64,000 nt of DNA from Candidatus Tectimicrobiota bacterium. Its GTDB lineage: Bacteria > Tectomicrobia > Entotheonellia > Entotheonellales > Entotheonellaceae. The notes under the pieces are model-generated. The model was not told the DNA's origin, ran no database searches, and saw only the letters and a list, made by a program, of their open reading frames with translations. The stretch covers positions 1 through 64,000 of the forward strand of contig BPKO01000006.1 of the NCBI GenBank assembly GCA_026005175.1, written 5' to 3'. The position numbers and the translations under genes were made by a program. Positions 1 through 7,852 of the stretch are shown in pieces. The first letter of the stretch is position 1. Every line of letters begins with the position of its first letter.

Positions 1-547
1 CCCCGGTGGGCGGCGACATCCTCTACGTCGAGGCCACGCGCATGGCGGGCAAGGGCAACCTCACCCTCACCGGCCACCTCGGCGACGTCATGCGCGAAAG
101 CGCCCAGATTGCCTACAGCTACGTGCGCTCCAAGGCGGTGGAGCTGGGCATCGACCCCGAGGTCTTTGCCCATGTCGACTTGCACGTGCACGTGCCGGCC
201 GGGGCCATTCCCAAAGACGGCCCCTCGGCGGGCATTGCCATGGTGACGGCGATCACTAGCCTCTTCACCGGCCGGCCGGTGCGCTCCGTAGGTGGGCATG
301 ACCGGCGAGATCACCCTGCGCGGGCCCGCGTGCTGCCGGTGGGAGGCATCAAGATGAAAGTGCTGGCTGCCCACCGTGCCGGCCTCACCACGGTGATTTT
401 GCCGCGGCGCAACGAGCGCGACCCTCGACGAGCTGCCCGAGGACGTGCGCCAGGCGCTGCGCTTCGTGCTGGTGGAGACCATCGACGAGGCCCTCGACAC
501 CGCCCCTGCCGCCGGTGGCGGTGCCGCTGGCCTCCGAGATGAACTAG
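1..547 (+). CDS. lon: Lon protease, C-terminal proteolytic domain (5' partial, frameshifted)
   Basis: This is the 3' end of an ATP-dependent Lon protease, which degrades misfolded and regulatory proteins in the cytoplasm. The proteolytic domain is recognisable from the first codons (GGDILYVEA). The catalytic-serine motif PKDGPSAG lies near 211-230 and the catalytic-lysine motif GGIKMK near 345-360. Continuity with the family needs frame changes near 290, 323, 420 and 505: the expected [17 protein letters not shown] and [13 protein letters not shown] stretches each lie in a different frame. The last frame ends ASEMN-stop at 547. The AAA+ and N-terminal domains lie outside the window. The frame changes look like base-calling indels rather than decay, since protein-level conservation is intact. 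It converges on the next gene with a 4 bp gap. Confidence 0.85.
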
Positions 548-551
548 GCTG

Positions 552-1295
552 CTACCACACCGCCTGCGGCAGCGGCAGGCCTGCAAAGGCGTCGGCGGGC
601 AGCGGCAGCGACGACGTGATGCCCGCCGCGTCGAGCAGGGCGTAGAGCTGCCGCAGGTGCTGCGCCGCGTGCCACACGGTGCGCTCGAGCAAGTCCGCGG
701 GCCACCTGGCGGCCGTAGTAAGTGTCGACCTCGCCGGCAGTGGCGTGAGGCTGCCCCAGCCATGCCGCCAGCTGCCGGCGCACCCTTTCGCCGTAAGCGG
801 CCAGCGCCTCCCCGCTGTCGAGGGCGCTGGCGGCCGCTCCTCAAACCACGCCTCGGGCAGGTAGCCCTGTTCTTTGGCGTCGCGGTAGCTCAGGGCAACA
901 CGAAAAATATGGTAGCCCAAGTCGCGCAGGGTGCGGTCGCGCCCCGGGGTTTTCACCGCCAGGTGCTGTGGGGGCACCTGGCGCAGGGCCTGGGGGGCCG
1001 CGGCTTCCAGGATGCGGTCGAGGCGGCGGCCCAGTTCCTCCGGCGGCAGCCGCTCCCCCTCGGCGTAAGCCACCCCCAGCAGTTCTGCCAGCGCCTTGGG
1101 ATTCCATCCGTGCACGGCGCGCTCGCCCGCCACCACCGCCGGCACGCGGGGAATACCCAGGCGGGCCAGCTCCTGCATGGCGGCAGGCTGTGCCTCGGTA
1201 TCGATGGCCACAAAGGCAATGCCCCACGACGAAAGCAACTCTTTCGTTTTGGCGCACGAGCTTCAGCCCGGCCGGTAGTAAAGACGCACCGTCAT
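552..1295 (-). CDS. Selenocysteine glutaredoxin fused to a DinB-like domain
   Basis: The reading frame starts at ATG 1295 after a GAGGGGAG ribosome site and runs MTVRLYYRPG, then an in-frame TGA (1265-1263), then SSCAKTKELL. A glutaredoxin/thioredoxin-fold protein would have Cys there, so the motif is U11-S-S-C14. The fold continues with a conserved cis-proline region (IPRVPAVVAGE) to about residue 75. After a linker comes a DinB/YfiT-like helical domain (LGYHIFRVALSYRDA, later WHAAQHLRQLYALLD). Between about 840 and 690 the conserved sequence moves to another frame (QLAAWLGQPHATAGEVDTYYGRQ) and back, so two compensating indels are present. The Sec assignment rests on the position of TGA at the redox site and the hairpin at 1229-1247. 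The function is probably thiol/selenol redox with an unknown partner. The alternative, an internal stop from a TGC-to-TGA error, is less likely given three similar cases in the window. Confidence 0.78.
1229..1247 (-). promoter_or_regulatory. Candidate bacterial SECIS hairpin of the glutaredoxin-DinB gene
   Basis: On the coding strand, 15 nt after the in-frame TGA, ACGAAAG (1247-1241) pairs perfectly with CTTTCGT (1235-1229) around loop AGTTG. The loop begins 23 nt after the TGA and its second base is G. A short stem with G in the first two loop bases at about 16-37 nt from UGA is what bacterial SelB-binding SECIS elements look like. The same spacing recurs at the other three candidate selenoprotein genes here. 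Confidence 0.6.
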
Positions 1296-1310
1296 CGCTC
1301 CCCTCCTCAC

Positions 1311-1371
1311 AAAAAGGGGACAGGCGACTTTTTTGCCCGCACTCTGAAAAAGTAGCCTGTCCCCTTTTTCA
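1311..1371. repeat. GGGGACAGG palindromic repeat, full copy
   Basis: An inverted repeat: AAAAAGGGGACAGGCGACTTTT, 16 nt, then AAAAGTAGCCTGTCCCCTTTTT. The arms can form a stem of about 20 bp flanked by A- and T-runs, so it could also act as a bidirectional intrinsic terminator. Its right edge overlaps the TGA stop of the minus-strand DUF1931 gene (stop at 1371-1369 followed by AAAAGGGGACAGG). Related copies are listed at eleven other places in the window. Confidence 0.9.
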
Positions 1372-1816
1372 AAGCAGCATGTCGAAAATGGCGGTGGCCC
1401 GCTCCCAGTGGCTCGTCTGGGGGTTTTTCAGCTCCGGGTCGAGCACTTTGAACGTCCTGGCGAGGCTGATGGTAAGCGCGCCCACCAGGTCCGGCAGCTG
1501 CTGTTCCACCTCGTCGCTGTAAGCCAAGTCAAGGGCGGGGAGCTCGGCCAGCTTTTCCAGGATGGGGGACAGCGCCAGGGTCACGTCCAGGATGCGGAAG
1601 CGCCGCATCGACTCTTGCAGGCCCCTTGGTGATGGGCAAGTCGTAGACCTGGATGACGTCGCGCCCGTTGGCGCGGGCGGCCACTTCGCCCATGAGCAGC
1701 AAGTCGTGGAGCTTGTGCTTGACAAAGTCGGTCAGGCGTTTGAGATCGTCCTCGTCGACGTCGAGCGAGGCGGTAAGGCGAAACAGGCGTTCGAGTTGCG
1801 CAACCCCCATGACCAT
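1369..1816 (-). CDS. DUF1931 histone-fold protein (one frameshift)
   Basis: A bacterial histone-fold protein of the DUF1931 family, about 149 residues, which is the usual length. The start at ATG 1816 follows an AGAGGAG site. Recognisable segments in order are VAQLERLFRLTASLDVD, DLKRLTDFVKHKLHDLL, ARANGRDVIQVYDLPITKG, then in the neighbouring frame LQESMRRFRILD and the typical C-terminus LARTFKVLDPELKNPQT followed by HWERA. The frame change lies near 1620-1640 at a short C-run. Family members form a histone-fold pseudodimer; DNA or polyamine-linked roles have been suggested, but function is unsettled. The stop codon abuts the GGGGACAGG repeat. It sits downstream of the oxidoreductase operon on the same strand, 112 bp from its last gene. 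Confidence 0.85.
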
Positions 1817-1928
1817 GCGCAGATACTCCTCTGTGGGTGAACCGTCACTCCACGATACGGGCGCGGCACAGGCAAGCCCCAAAGCGAACAAGGGGCCTGA
1901 GACACCTCTGGCCCCAGGCCCCTAAATT

Positions 1929-2966
1929 CTAGCGCTTGCGGCGCTGCGGGCTAGCCAGCTTCAGGGCGCCTTTGAGGGGGCCACGCCCGGCACCTCCCAC
2001 TCCTCCCACATCTCGTCCACCATCAGCTGCACGAACTGGATGTCGTCCTCCCTCAGGTGGGCAAACCGCCCCTGACGGGTGAGGTACGCCCGCACCGGGA
2101 TCCGGCCCTTCCCCGTCTTCCGCGCGTCGTAGGTGTAGACCACCTCGCCCGTCGATGATCTCGTACAGCGGGCAGCAGGCCGCAGCGCACCCCCAGCTCG
2201 CCCAGCTCGTGCGAGTAGCGCGGGTGGTAGTCCCACCCCTTGGGGCACGGGTCGTAGCTGTGGATGAACGTCGGCCCGCCGATGGCTCAGGGCCTTCCGC
2301 ACCTTGTTGAGGAAGTCCACCGGCGGGTAGGTGGCGCAGGCGGTGGCCACGTACCGGCAGGTGGGGTGGCCCACCGCCAGCATGGCCGGCCACGTTCTTC
2401 TTCCACCGCTCGCTGCATGATGCGCTCCGCCTTGCTGCCACGGCGGCGTGAACGTCGTCTGGGCGCCCCGTACGTGGTCAGCCCCGTGGCCTGGATGTCC
2501 GTGTTGGCCGCCGACTCGTTGTCGTACAGGATGATCAGCAGGTCGTAGTCCGTCTGCAGCGCCCCGGAGATCCCCGACAGCCCCATGTCCCCGCCTCCCA
2601 GGTCCCCGCAGAAGGAGATGACGTTGATCTTCTCCTGCGGGATCCGGTGCTTGCGCATCAGGGCCCGCAGCCCCGGCGGCCATCCCCACCGCCGAGGAGC
2701 CCCCGGCCCCCAGCTGCGTGTGCATCCACGGGCACGATCCACGGGGTGGTCATGTAGCTGGTGTTGGCCACGTACATGCACCCCGTGGAGCCCGTGCCAC
2801 CACGGTCCGCGGGCCCCGCGGCCTTGACGAACTGCACGCATCACCGTGGCCGACTCGCAGCCCCTGGCACGTCCGGTGGCCCGGACGTGTAGAACTCCTC
2901 CAGCGGGATCTGCTTGACGCCCTTGATGCGGTCGTAGGCGATGGACGTTCGTCACGCCGTCGCCAT
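1929..2966 (-). CDS. 2-oxoacid:ferredoxin oxidoreductase beta subunit (frameshifted)
   Basis: This is the TPP-binding beta subunit of a pyruvate-synthase-like oxidoreductase, which decarboxylates a 2-oxoacid to acyl-CoA with ferredoxin reduction. The start at 2966 (MATA) follows an AGGGGAG site. Conserved pieces occur across several frames: IAYDRIKGVKQIPLEEFYTSG, a TCQGC cluster-like segment, STGCMYVANTSYM, the TPP motif ISFCGDLGGGDMGLSG, LYDNESAANTDIQATG and ARKTGKGRIPVRAYLT near the end. At least five indels are needed to join them, the densest in the window. An in-frame TGA at codon 5 is best explained by indels, not recoding, because the neighbouring frame restores the family sequence. 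It is the last gene of the operon GntR regulator, gamma-delta, alpha, beta. Confidence 0.8.
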
Positions 2967-2984
2967 GGCGCATCTCCCCTTTCC

Positions 2985-4210
2985 TTACTCCCGCACGCCG
3001 ATCCAGTGCACCGGCGGCTCAGCGACCCCGGCCGCTTGGGCCTGCAGGGTCAAGTCGAACATCTTGATGGCGTCGGCAATCGAGACGTCGCGGCCGCCCA
3101 GGCCGGTGATGAAGTTCACCGTCACCGGGTGGCGCGGCAGGGGGTAGAGGCAGGAGCGGATCTCGTGCAGCAGCACGCCCCCGTCGTCGATGGCGCCGTG
3201 GGCAAAGTCGCGGTCGATCACCCCCACGGCCTGGAAGCGGCTCAGGCAGGCACGCAGCTCCGCGGTGGGGAAGGGGCGGAACCAGCGCAGGTTGACGTAG
3301 CCCACGCGGTGGCCCTGCTGGCGCAGGCGGCGCACGGCGGTGCGTGCGGGCTGCGCCACGGTGCCCATGCCGATGAGCACCGCCTCGGCGTCCTCGGTCA
3401 TGAACTCGTCAAAAAAGGGCGTCGGGTAGCGGTTGCCGAAGACCTCGTTAAAGGCCTGGTAGGCCTCCACGATCACCTGCCGCGCCCGCCGCGCCGCCTC
3501 CCAGTTCTGCCGCCGCAGCTCCATCACCCAGTCCTCGTTGACCTGCGGGGCAATGGAGATGGGGTTGTCGGGGTGCAGGCGGCGCTCCCCCAAGGTCGTA
3601 AGGCGGCAGGAAGCGCTGCACCGCCTCGGGGGAGGGGATGCGCACGATGTGCTGGGAGTGGGTAAGGAAGGCGCCGTCCATGGCCAAGGCCATGGGCATG
3701 TGCACGCGCCGGTCCCTCGGCCACGCGGTAGCCAATGAGCACGTGCTCGAGCGCCTCCTGCGGCGTGGTCACCCAGCACAGCAGCCAGCCCATGTCGCGC
3801 AGCGCCAGGGCGTCGTTGTGCTCGACGCCAAACGCGCCGGGGTCGTCAAGGGCGCGGTTGCCCACCAGGAAGAGCACCGGCAGGCGGTCGGTAGCGGTCA
3901 CCACCAGGGCCTCAAAGCCGTACATCCAGCCGGTGCCGCTGCTGCCGGCAAAGGCGCGAGCGCCCACCGAGCTGGCGTGCTTGACGATTTCGAACTGCGA
4001 GTGCTCGCTGTCGGCGATGATGTACTCGGCATCCAGCTTGCCGTCGGCGATGAGCTTGGAGATGGCGTCCATCACCTCGGTGTAGGGCCGGATGGGGTAA
4101 GCCGAGATGACGTCCACGTCGGCCAGGCGCACCGCCTCGGCCACCGCCTGGCAGCCGGTGAGGAGGTCTTCGCGTTCGTAAACCTGTTCGGCAACTTGGG
4201 TTGCGTTCAT
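2985..4210 (-). CDS. 2-oxoacid:ferredoxin oxidoreductase alpha subunit (one frameshift)
   Basis: The alpha subunit (pyrimidine-binding domain and domain II) of the same oxidoreductase. The first part (4210 to about 3715) reads MNATQVAEQVYEREDLL, then QAVAEAVRLADVDVISAYPIRP. SSGTGWMYGFEALVVTATDR is the conserved substrate/TPP-pyrimidine region. The second part resumes in another frame with HMPMALAMDGAFLTHS and ends with RWFRPFP and GLGGRDVS segments. The break is near 3600-3720. Total length of about 408 codons matches PorA-type subunits. Its ATG overlaps the TGA of the gamma-delta gene (4210-4207), so translation is probably coupled. Substrate specificity cannot be read from sequence; pyruvate or an aryl/branched oxoacid are both possible. 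Confidence 0.85.
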
Positions 4211-5406
4211 ACCGTCTCCCTCTTGCTCTTGCTGCGGGTTTGCCCTTTGGCAGGCAGCTTCTTGCCCTGCGGCACGGCTTCCGCGGTCACCACCTCGAGG
4301 CCGGTACCGGTGACAAAGGGATAGATGACGCGCTCGCGGCCTTTTTTCTCTTCCGCCCAGGCGATGTAGCCCTCAGGGTCGCGGCGATAAAACTCCCAGG
4401 GGCTGCTGTTGTCGGTAAAGCGCAGCTCGTCGACCATGACGATGCACTCTTTCACCGGGCAGACCTCGGCGCACTTGCCGCAGCCCACGCAGTACTCGTA
4501 GTCGATGTCGTAGAGGCCGTCGGGGGTGGGATCGAAGCACTCGTCCGGGCACTCGAGCCAGCACAGCGTGCACTTGGTGCACAAGTCGAAGCGCACCACC
4601 GGGCGCTGGGTTTTGGTGGTGCCGCGCTTGAACTGCGGGTTGCGCGACTGCCCGCGCGGCCCCAGCTGGAAGCCGCGGGGCACCGCGGGCACCACGATGC
4701 CTTCGCGAAATTCGTGCCACTTGGGCAGGGTAGGCACCTCGTAAGGCCACTCGATGCCGTCGGCGGGGGTTACCGTGTAGAGGCGCTCCCGGACTTCTTC
4801 GTAAGCGGCGTTGGCGGCCTGCACGCGGCGTTCGTCGCGCGTCTTTTGCCACAGGTACTCCTGCACCGCCTCCAGAGAAATAATCTGGGGATCGAGGGCA
4901 GCGATGGCACCCAGGACGCGCTCGTGCGTGAGGTCGTCTTTGAACACCCAGAGGCCCGAAAAGCTGGCGTCGCCTTCGAGAATCGCCAAGTGGTAATTAA
5001 AAGGCTTCTTGCCGATAAAAGGCAGCAGCTCCTGGGGCTGGCGGCGCGACACCACCAGCAGGTGGCCGCCTTCCACGAGCTTTTCGTTGATAGGACGAAT
5101 GCCGTGCCAGGCCCAGGGCTCTACCCCTTTGACCATGGTGTCATCAAGGACGATAGACACATTGGCTTCGTCGATGTCGAGCTTGGCGCCGCACTCGGCT
5201 TCGAGCTCTTCCTCGGAGAGGTCGGGGGAGACGAAGGCAAAGTACTTGCAGGGAATGCCATTGCGCTCGGGCGAGTCGCTGTAGCGGCCGTTGGAGAAGC
5301 CCACCTGGCCCATGCGCGCCGCGATGAGGACGATGTCGCTGCCGATTTTCTTGGCCAGGGTCTTCTGGAAAATGCCGCGGTAGTTGATTTCAATGCGCTT
5401 GATCAT
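4207..5406 (-). CDS. 2-oxoacid:ferredoxin oxidoreductase, fused gamma-delta subunit
   Basis: A 399-residue protein joining a gamma domain (residues about 1-200, starting MIKRIEINYRGIFQKTLAKK) and a delta ferredoxin-like domain with two 4Fe-4S motifs. The first is CTKCTLCWLECPDECFDP and the second YCVGCGKCAEVCPVKECI, at about residues 285-330. It should carry electrons from the TPP site of the beta subunit to ferredoxin. The start at ATG 5406 has an AAGAGGAG ribosome site. The 17 nt overlap with the end of the upstream regulator gene and the ATGA overlap with the alpha gene indicate one operon. Gamma and delta are separate genes in many homologues, so the fusion is a notable but known variant. 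The reading frame is intact. Confidence 0.88.
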   Translation of the reverse strand: MIKRIEINYRGIFQKTLAKKIGSDIVLIAARMGQVGFSNGRYSDSPERNGIPCKYFAFVSPDLSEEELEAECGAKLDIDEANVSIVLDDTMVKGVEPWAWHGIRPINEKLVEGGHLLVVSRRQPQELLPFIGKKPFNYHLAILEGDASFSGLWVFKDDLTHERVLGAIAALDPQIISLEAVQEYLWQKTRDERRVQAANAAYEEVRERLYTVTPADGIEWPYEVPTLPKWHEFREGIVVPAVPRGFQLGPRGQSRNPQFKRGTTKTQRPVVRFDLCTKCTLCWLECPDECFDPTPDGLYDIDYEYCVGCGKCAEVCPVKECIVMVDELRFTDNSSPWEFYRRDPEGYIAWAEEKKGRERVIYPFVTGTGLEVVTAEAVPQGKKLPAKGQTRSKSKRETV

Positions 5407-6140
5407 ACACGGCTCCTCTTTCCTCAGCGGGCAGCAAGCCGGCAAGGGCGTCTTCGGCCAGCCCAAAGAGCAGGCGGTCGACGCGGGTGATGTGGTCCGC
5501 CATGGCCTGGTAGGCCGCCTTGGCATCGCCGGCGCGCACGGCGTCCAGGATACGGGTGTGCGACTCGAGGGAGAGCTGCACCCGCGCCGGCGTCTGCAGA
5601 TGGGGGTTGCGGCAGGGGGCCAGCACGTCCATCAGCGCGGCCCCCAGGCGCCGCAGCGCCCGGTTGTGGGTGGCTTCGGCCAGCGCGGCGTGGAAGGCCT
5701 CGTCGGCGGCCACGCCGCTTTCGCCAGCACGGAGGTGGCGCGCCTGGGCTGCCAGGGCGGCTTCGAGGCGGGCGAGGTCCTCGGGGGTGGCGCGGCGCGC
5801 CGCCAGGGCGGCAAGGGGCGGCTCGAGAAGGAAGCGCAGCTCGAAGATGTCCCGCAAGGTCTGGCGCTCCTCACTCAGGTGGGCAAAGGCGCGCAGCAAG
5901 TCGTCCTGGGGCATGGCGGCAATAAACGTCCCGGCGCCCTGGCGGCTGCGCACCAGCCCTTGCAGCTCCAGGCTGCGCAGGGGCCTCGCGCAGCGAGGCG
6001 CGGCTGACCCGCAGCTGCGCCGCCAGCTCCCTCTCCGCCGGCAGGCGGTCGCCCGGCCGCAGCTGCCCCTGCTGGATGAGTTGCGCCAGCTGCGCCAGCA
6101 CCGCCTCGTAAACGCGCCGCCTGTGCCTGCCAGAACGCAT
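5390..6140 (-). CDS. GntR/FadR-family transcriptional regulator (one frameshift)
   Basis: The N-terminal winged helix (MRSGRHRRRVYEAVLAQL, GDRLPAERELAAQLRVSR) is in one frame. From LRSLELQGLVRSRQGAGTF onward the protein continues in the next frame, with the break near 5975-5985. The C-terminal all-helical FCD domain (LRDIFELRFLLEPPLAALAA, DEAFHAALAEATHN, SHTRILDAVRAGDA) would bind a small carboxylate. The start at ATG 6140 follows AGGAGG. It is the first gene of the 2-oxoacid oxidoreductase operon, and an operator-like palindrome lies 15 bp upstream of its start, so it probably controls its own operon and perhaps the divergent transporter. Confidence 0.85.
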
Positions 6141-6154
6141 CCCCACCTCCTGCC

Positions 6155-6172
6155 AAATGGTCTGACCAATTT
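6155..6172. promoter_or_regulatory. FadR/PdhR-type operator
   Basis: TGGTCTGACCA (6158-6168) is a perfect dyad around a central T, flanked by A/T-rich arms (AAA left, AATTT right). GntR/FadR-family members such as PdhR and LldR bind TNGTNNNACNA-type palindromes, so this is the likely autoregulatory site of the adjacent regulator. It lies between the divergent regulator gene and the tct operon. Confidence 0.7.
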
Positions 6173-6203
6173 ATCTACCGCATCCTGCGCCTGCCGTCAA
6201 GCC

Positions 6204-6264
6204 CAAAAAAAGGGGACAGGCTACTTTTTTGCCTGCGCTGTGAAAAAAGTCGCCTGTCCCCTTA
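6204..6264. repeat. GGGGACAGG palindromic repeat, full copy
   Basis: AAAAAAAGGGGACAGGCTACTTTTTT, a 13 nt spacer, then AAAAAAGTCGCCTGTCCCC. The left arm carries CTACTTTT and the right arm GTCGCC, so both arm variants are present in one copy. The right edge touches the -35 box of the tct promoter, so the hairpin separates the regulator operon from the transporter operon. Confidence 0.9.
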
Positions 6265-6292
6265 TTGACACGCGGCGGGAGAGGTATACAAT
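6265..6292 (+). promoter_or_regulatory. Sigma-70-type promoter for tctCBA
   Basis: TTGACA (6265-6270) and TACAAT (6287-6292) are separated by 16 bp, within an A/T-rich TATACAAT stretch unusual for this GC-rich DNA. It lies about 100 bp upstream of tctC and immediately after a repeat copy. Confidence 0.7.
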
Positions 6293-6393
6293 AAGCGCTG
6301 CCGCGGGAAGGGGCAGGCAGTCCCGGTGCCCCTTGCGGGAGCGGGAGATCCTTAACACGGCAAGCGGCTCTATGGGCAGAAGGAGGCCGGGCG

Positions 6394-7359
6394 ATGAAAC
6401 GCATGGCTTTGTGGAGCGCCGTTTTCCTGCTGGCTTTCGTGGCGGTGTCCTGGGCGCAGCAGGCCTTTCCGCAGCGCCCCATTGAGTTTGTCATCATGGC
6501 TGGTACCGGCGGCGGGGCCGACCGCTACGCCCGCTTTATCAGCGCCCTGGTCGACAAGCACCGGCTGTCGCCACAGCCCCTGCTGCCAGTCAACCGCCCG
6601 GGCGGGGCGGGGGCGGTAGCCATGAACTACGTGTACAGCAAGAAAGGGGACCCCTACGTCATCGTCATCACCCTCAACAGCTTTATCACCACCCCGCTCA
6701 TCCAGCGCTTGCCCTTTAGCTACCGCGACTTTACCCCCATCGCCATGATGGGCCTTGACACCTTCATGCTGTGGGTGCCGGCCGACAGCCCCTTCCAGAC
6801 GGCCAAGGATCTTCTTGACGCCGCCAAAGCGCGCAGCCTGACGGTGGCCGGCACCGGTTCCAAGCAGGAAGATGAGATTCTCTTTCGTACCATGGAGCGC
6901 CGCTTTGGCCTCAAGCCCTTCCGCTACGTGCCTTACAAAGGCGGAGGGGCGGTGGCCGCCGCCCTGGTGGGCAAGCAAGTGGAAGCCACGGTGAACAACC
7001 CCAGCGAGCAGCTGTCGTTTTACAAAGATGGCCGCAGCCGTCCCTTGGCCGTCTTCCTGAAGCAGCGGGTGGATCAGCCCTTGTGGAAAGACGTGCCTAC
7101 CATCAAAGAAGCCACGGGGGAGGAAATCGAGTACGTGATGATGCGCGGCATTTTTGCCCCGGGCGGCATTCCAGAAGAGGCCCGCCGCTGGCTCACCGGC
7201 CTCATGAAGAAAGTGTTTGCCACCGAGGAGTTCCAGAAGTTCCTCCTCGACAACGCCCTCTTTCCCAAGTTCATGCCGGGCGAGGAGCTGGGCCGCTTCG
7301 TGGCCGAGTTCAGCGCCTTTCACGAAGGCCTAATGCGCGACTTGGGCTGGATCCAGTGA
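6394..7359 (+). CDS. tctC: Tripartite tricarboxylate transporter, periplasmic binding protein
   Basis: A 321-residue extracytoplasmic solute receptor of the TctC (Bug) family. It has a signal peptide (residues 1-21, ending VSWAQQ), then FPQRPIEFVIMAGTGGGADRYAR, the typical first strand and anion-binding loop, and VNRPGGAGAVAMNYVYSKKGDPY. YVPYKGGGAVAAALVGKQVEATVNN is the second ligand loop. It delivers a carboxylate to the TctAB membrane pair encoded next. AAGGAGG precedes the ATG. The ligand cannot be fixed from sequence; the family binds citrate, other dicarboxylates, and aromatic or cyclic acids. Confidence 0.9.
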   Translation: MKRMALWSAVFLLAFVAVSWAQQAFPQRPIEFVIMAGTGGGADRYARFISALVDKHRLSPQPLLPVNRPGGAGAVAMNYVYSKKGDPYVIVITLNSFITTPLIQRLPFSYRDFTPIAMMGLDTFMLWVPADSPFQTAKDLLDAAKARSLTVAGTGSKQEDEILFRTMERRFGLKPFRYVPYKGGGAVAAALVGKQVEATVNNPSEQLSFYKDGRSRPLAVFLKQRVDQPLWKDVPTIKEATGEEIEYVMMRGIFAPGGIPEEARRWLTGLMKKVFATEEFQKFLLDNALFPKFMPGEELGRFVAEFSAFHEGLMRDLGWIQ

Positions 7360-7369
7360 GGCAAGTGGC

Positions 7370-7843
7370 ATGCGCACGGCAGAGCGCCTCGCGGCCGCGG
7401 TTTTTCTTGTCCTGGCAGCAATTTTGGTGCGCGAAGCGCTGCGCCTGGGAGTAGAATGGACGACCACCGGGCCGGGCGCGGGCTTTGTCCCCTTGTGGCT
7501 GGCCCTGGCCATGGGCCTGGCGGCCTTGGGGGTGCTGCTGGGCACGTTTAAGGACACGGCGCGGCAGGCGGCGCCGTTTTTCTCCTCACGCCAGGCCGGG
7601 GTTTTCTGGCTCAAGGTGCTGCTGCCCATGGTGCTGGCGGTGGCGCTCCTGCCCTACCTGGGCATTTACCTGGTGGCTGCTCTCTATCTGGCGGTGTTTG
7701 CAGCCTGGATTGGGCGCCACCGCTGGTACCTGGTGGCGGCGGTGAGCCTCGGGGTGCCGCTGGCCATGTACTTGAGTTTTGAGCGTTTCTTCCGGCTTCC
7801 CTTGCCCAAGAGCCTCTTTTACGGCAGGGGGCTGCCCTTTTAA
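7370..7843 (+). CDS. tctB: Tripartite tricarboxylate transporter small membrane subunit
   Basis: 157 residues with four predicted membrane spans (near residues 8-25, 38-56, 78-100 and 112-140), typical of TctB. It partners the large TctA permease. It starts 10 bp after tctC and ends 9 bp before tctA, so the three genes form one transcript. Sequence conservation in TctB is low; the assignment rests on size, topology and position. Confidence 0.85.
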   Translation: MRTAERLAAAVFLVLAAILVREALRLGVEWTTTGPGAGFVPLWLALAMGLAALGVLLGTFKDTARQAAPFFSSRQAGVFWLKVLLPMVLAVALLPYLGIYLVAALYLAVFAAWIGRHRWYLVAAVSLGVPLAMYLSFERFFRLPLPKSLFYGRGLPF

Positions 7844-7852
7844 GGAGGCGCA

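Noticed and set aside
2900-2966. In-frame TGA at codon 5 and again at about codon 37 of the oxidoreductase beta subunit as selenocysteine
   Set aside because: The family sequence (TNV, then TCQGC and ESATVMR) appears in neighbouring frames, so insertions explain both TGAs. No Cys is expected at codon 5 and there is no fitting hairpin.
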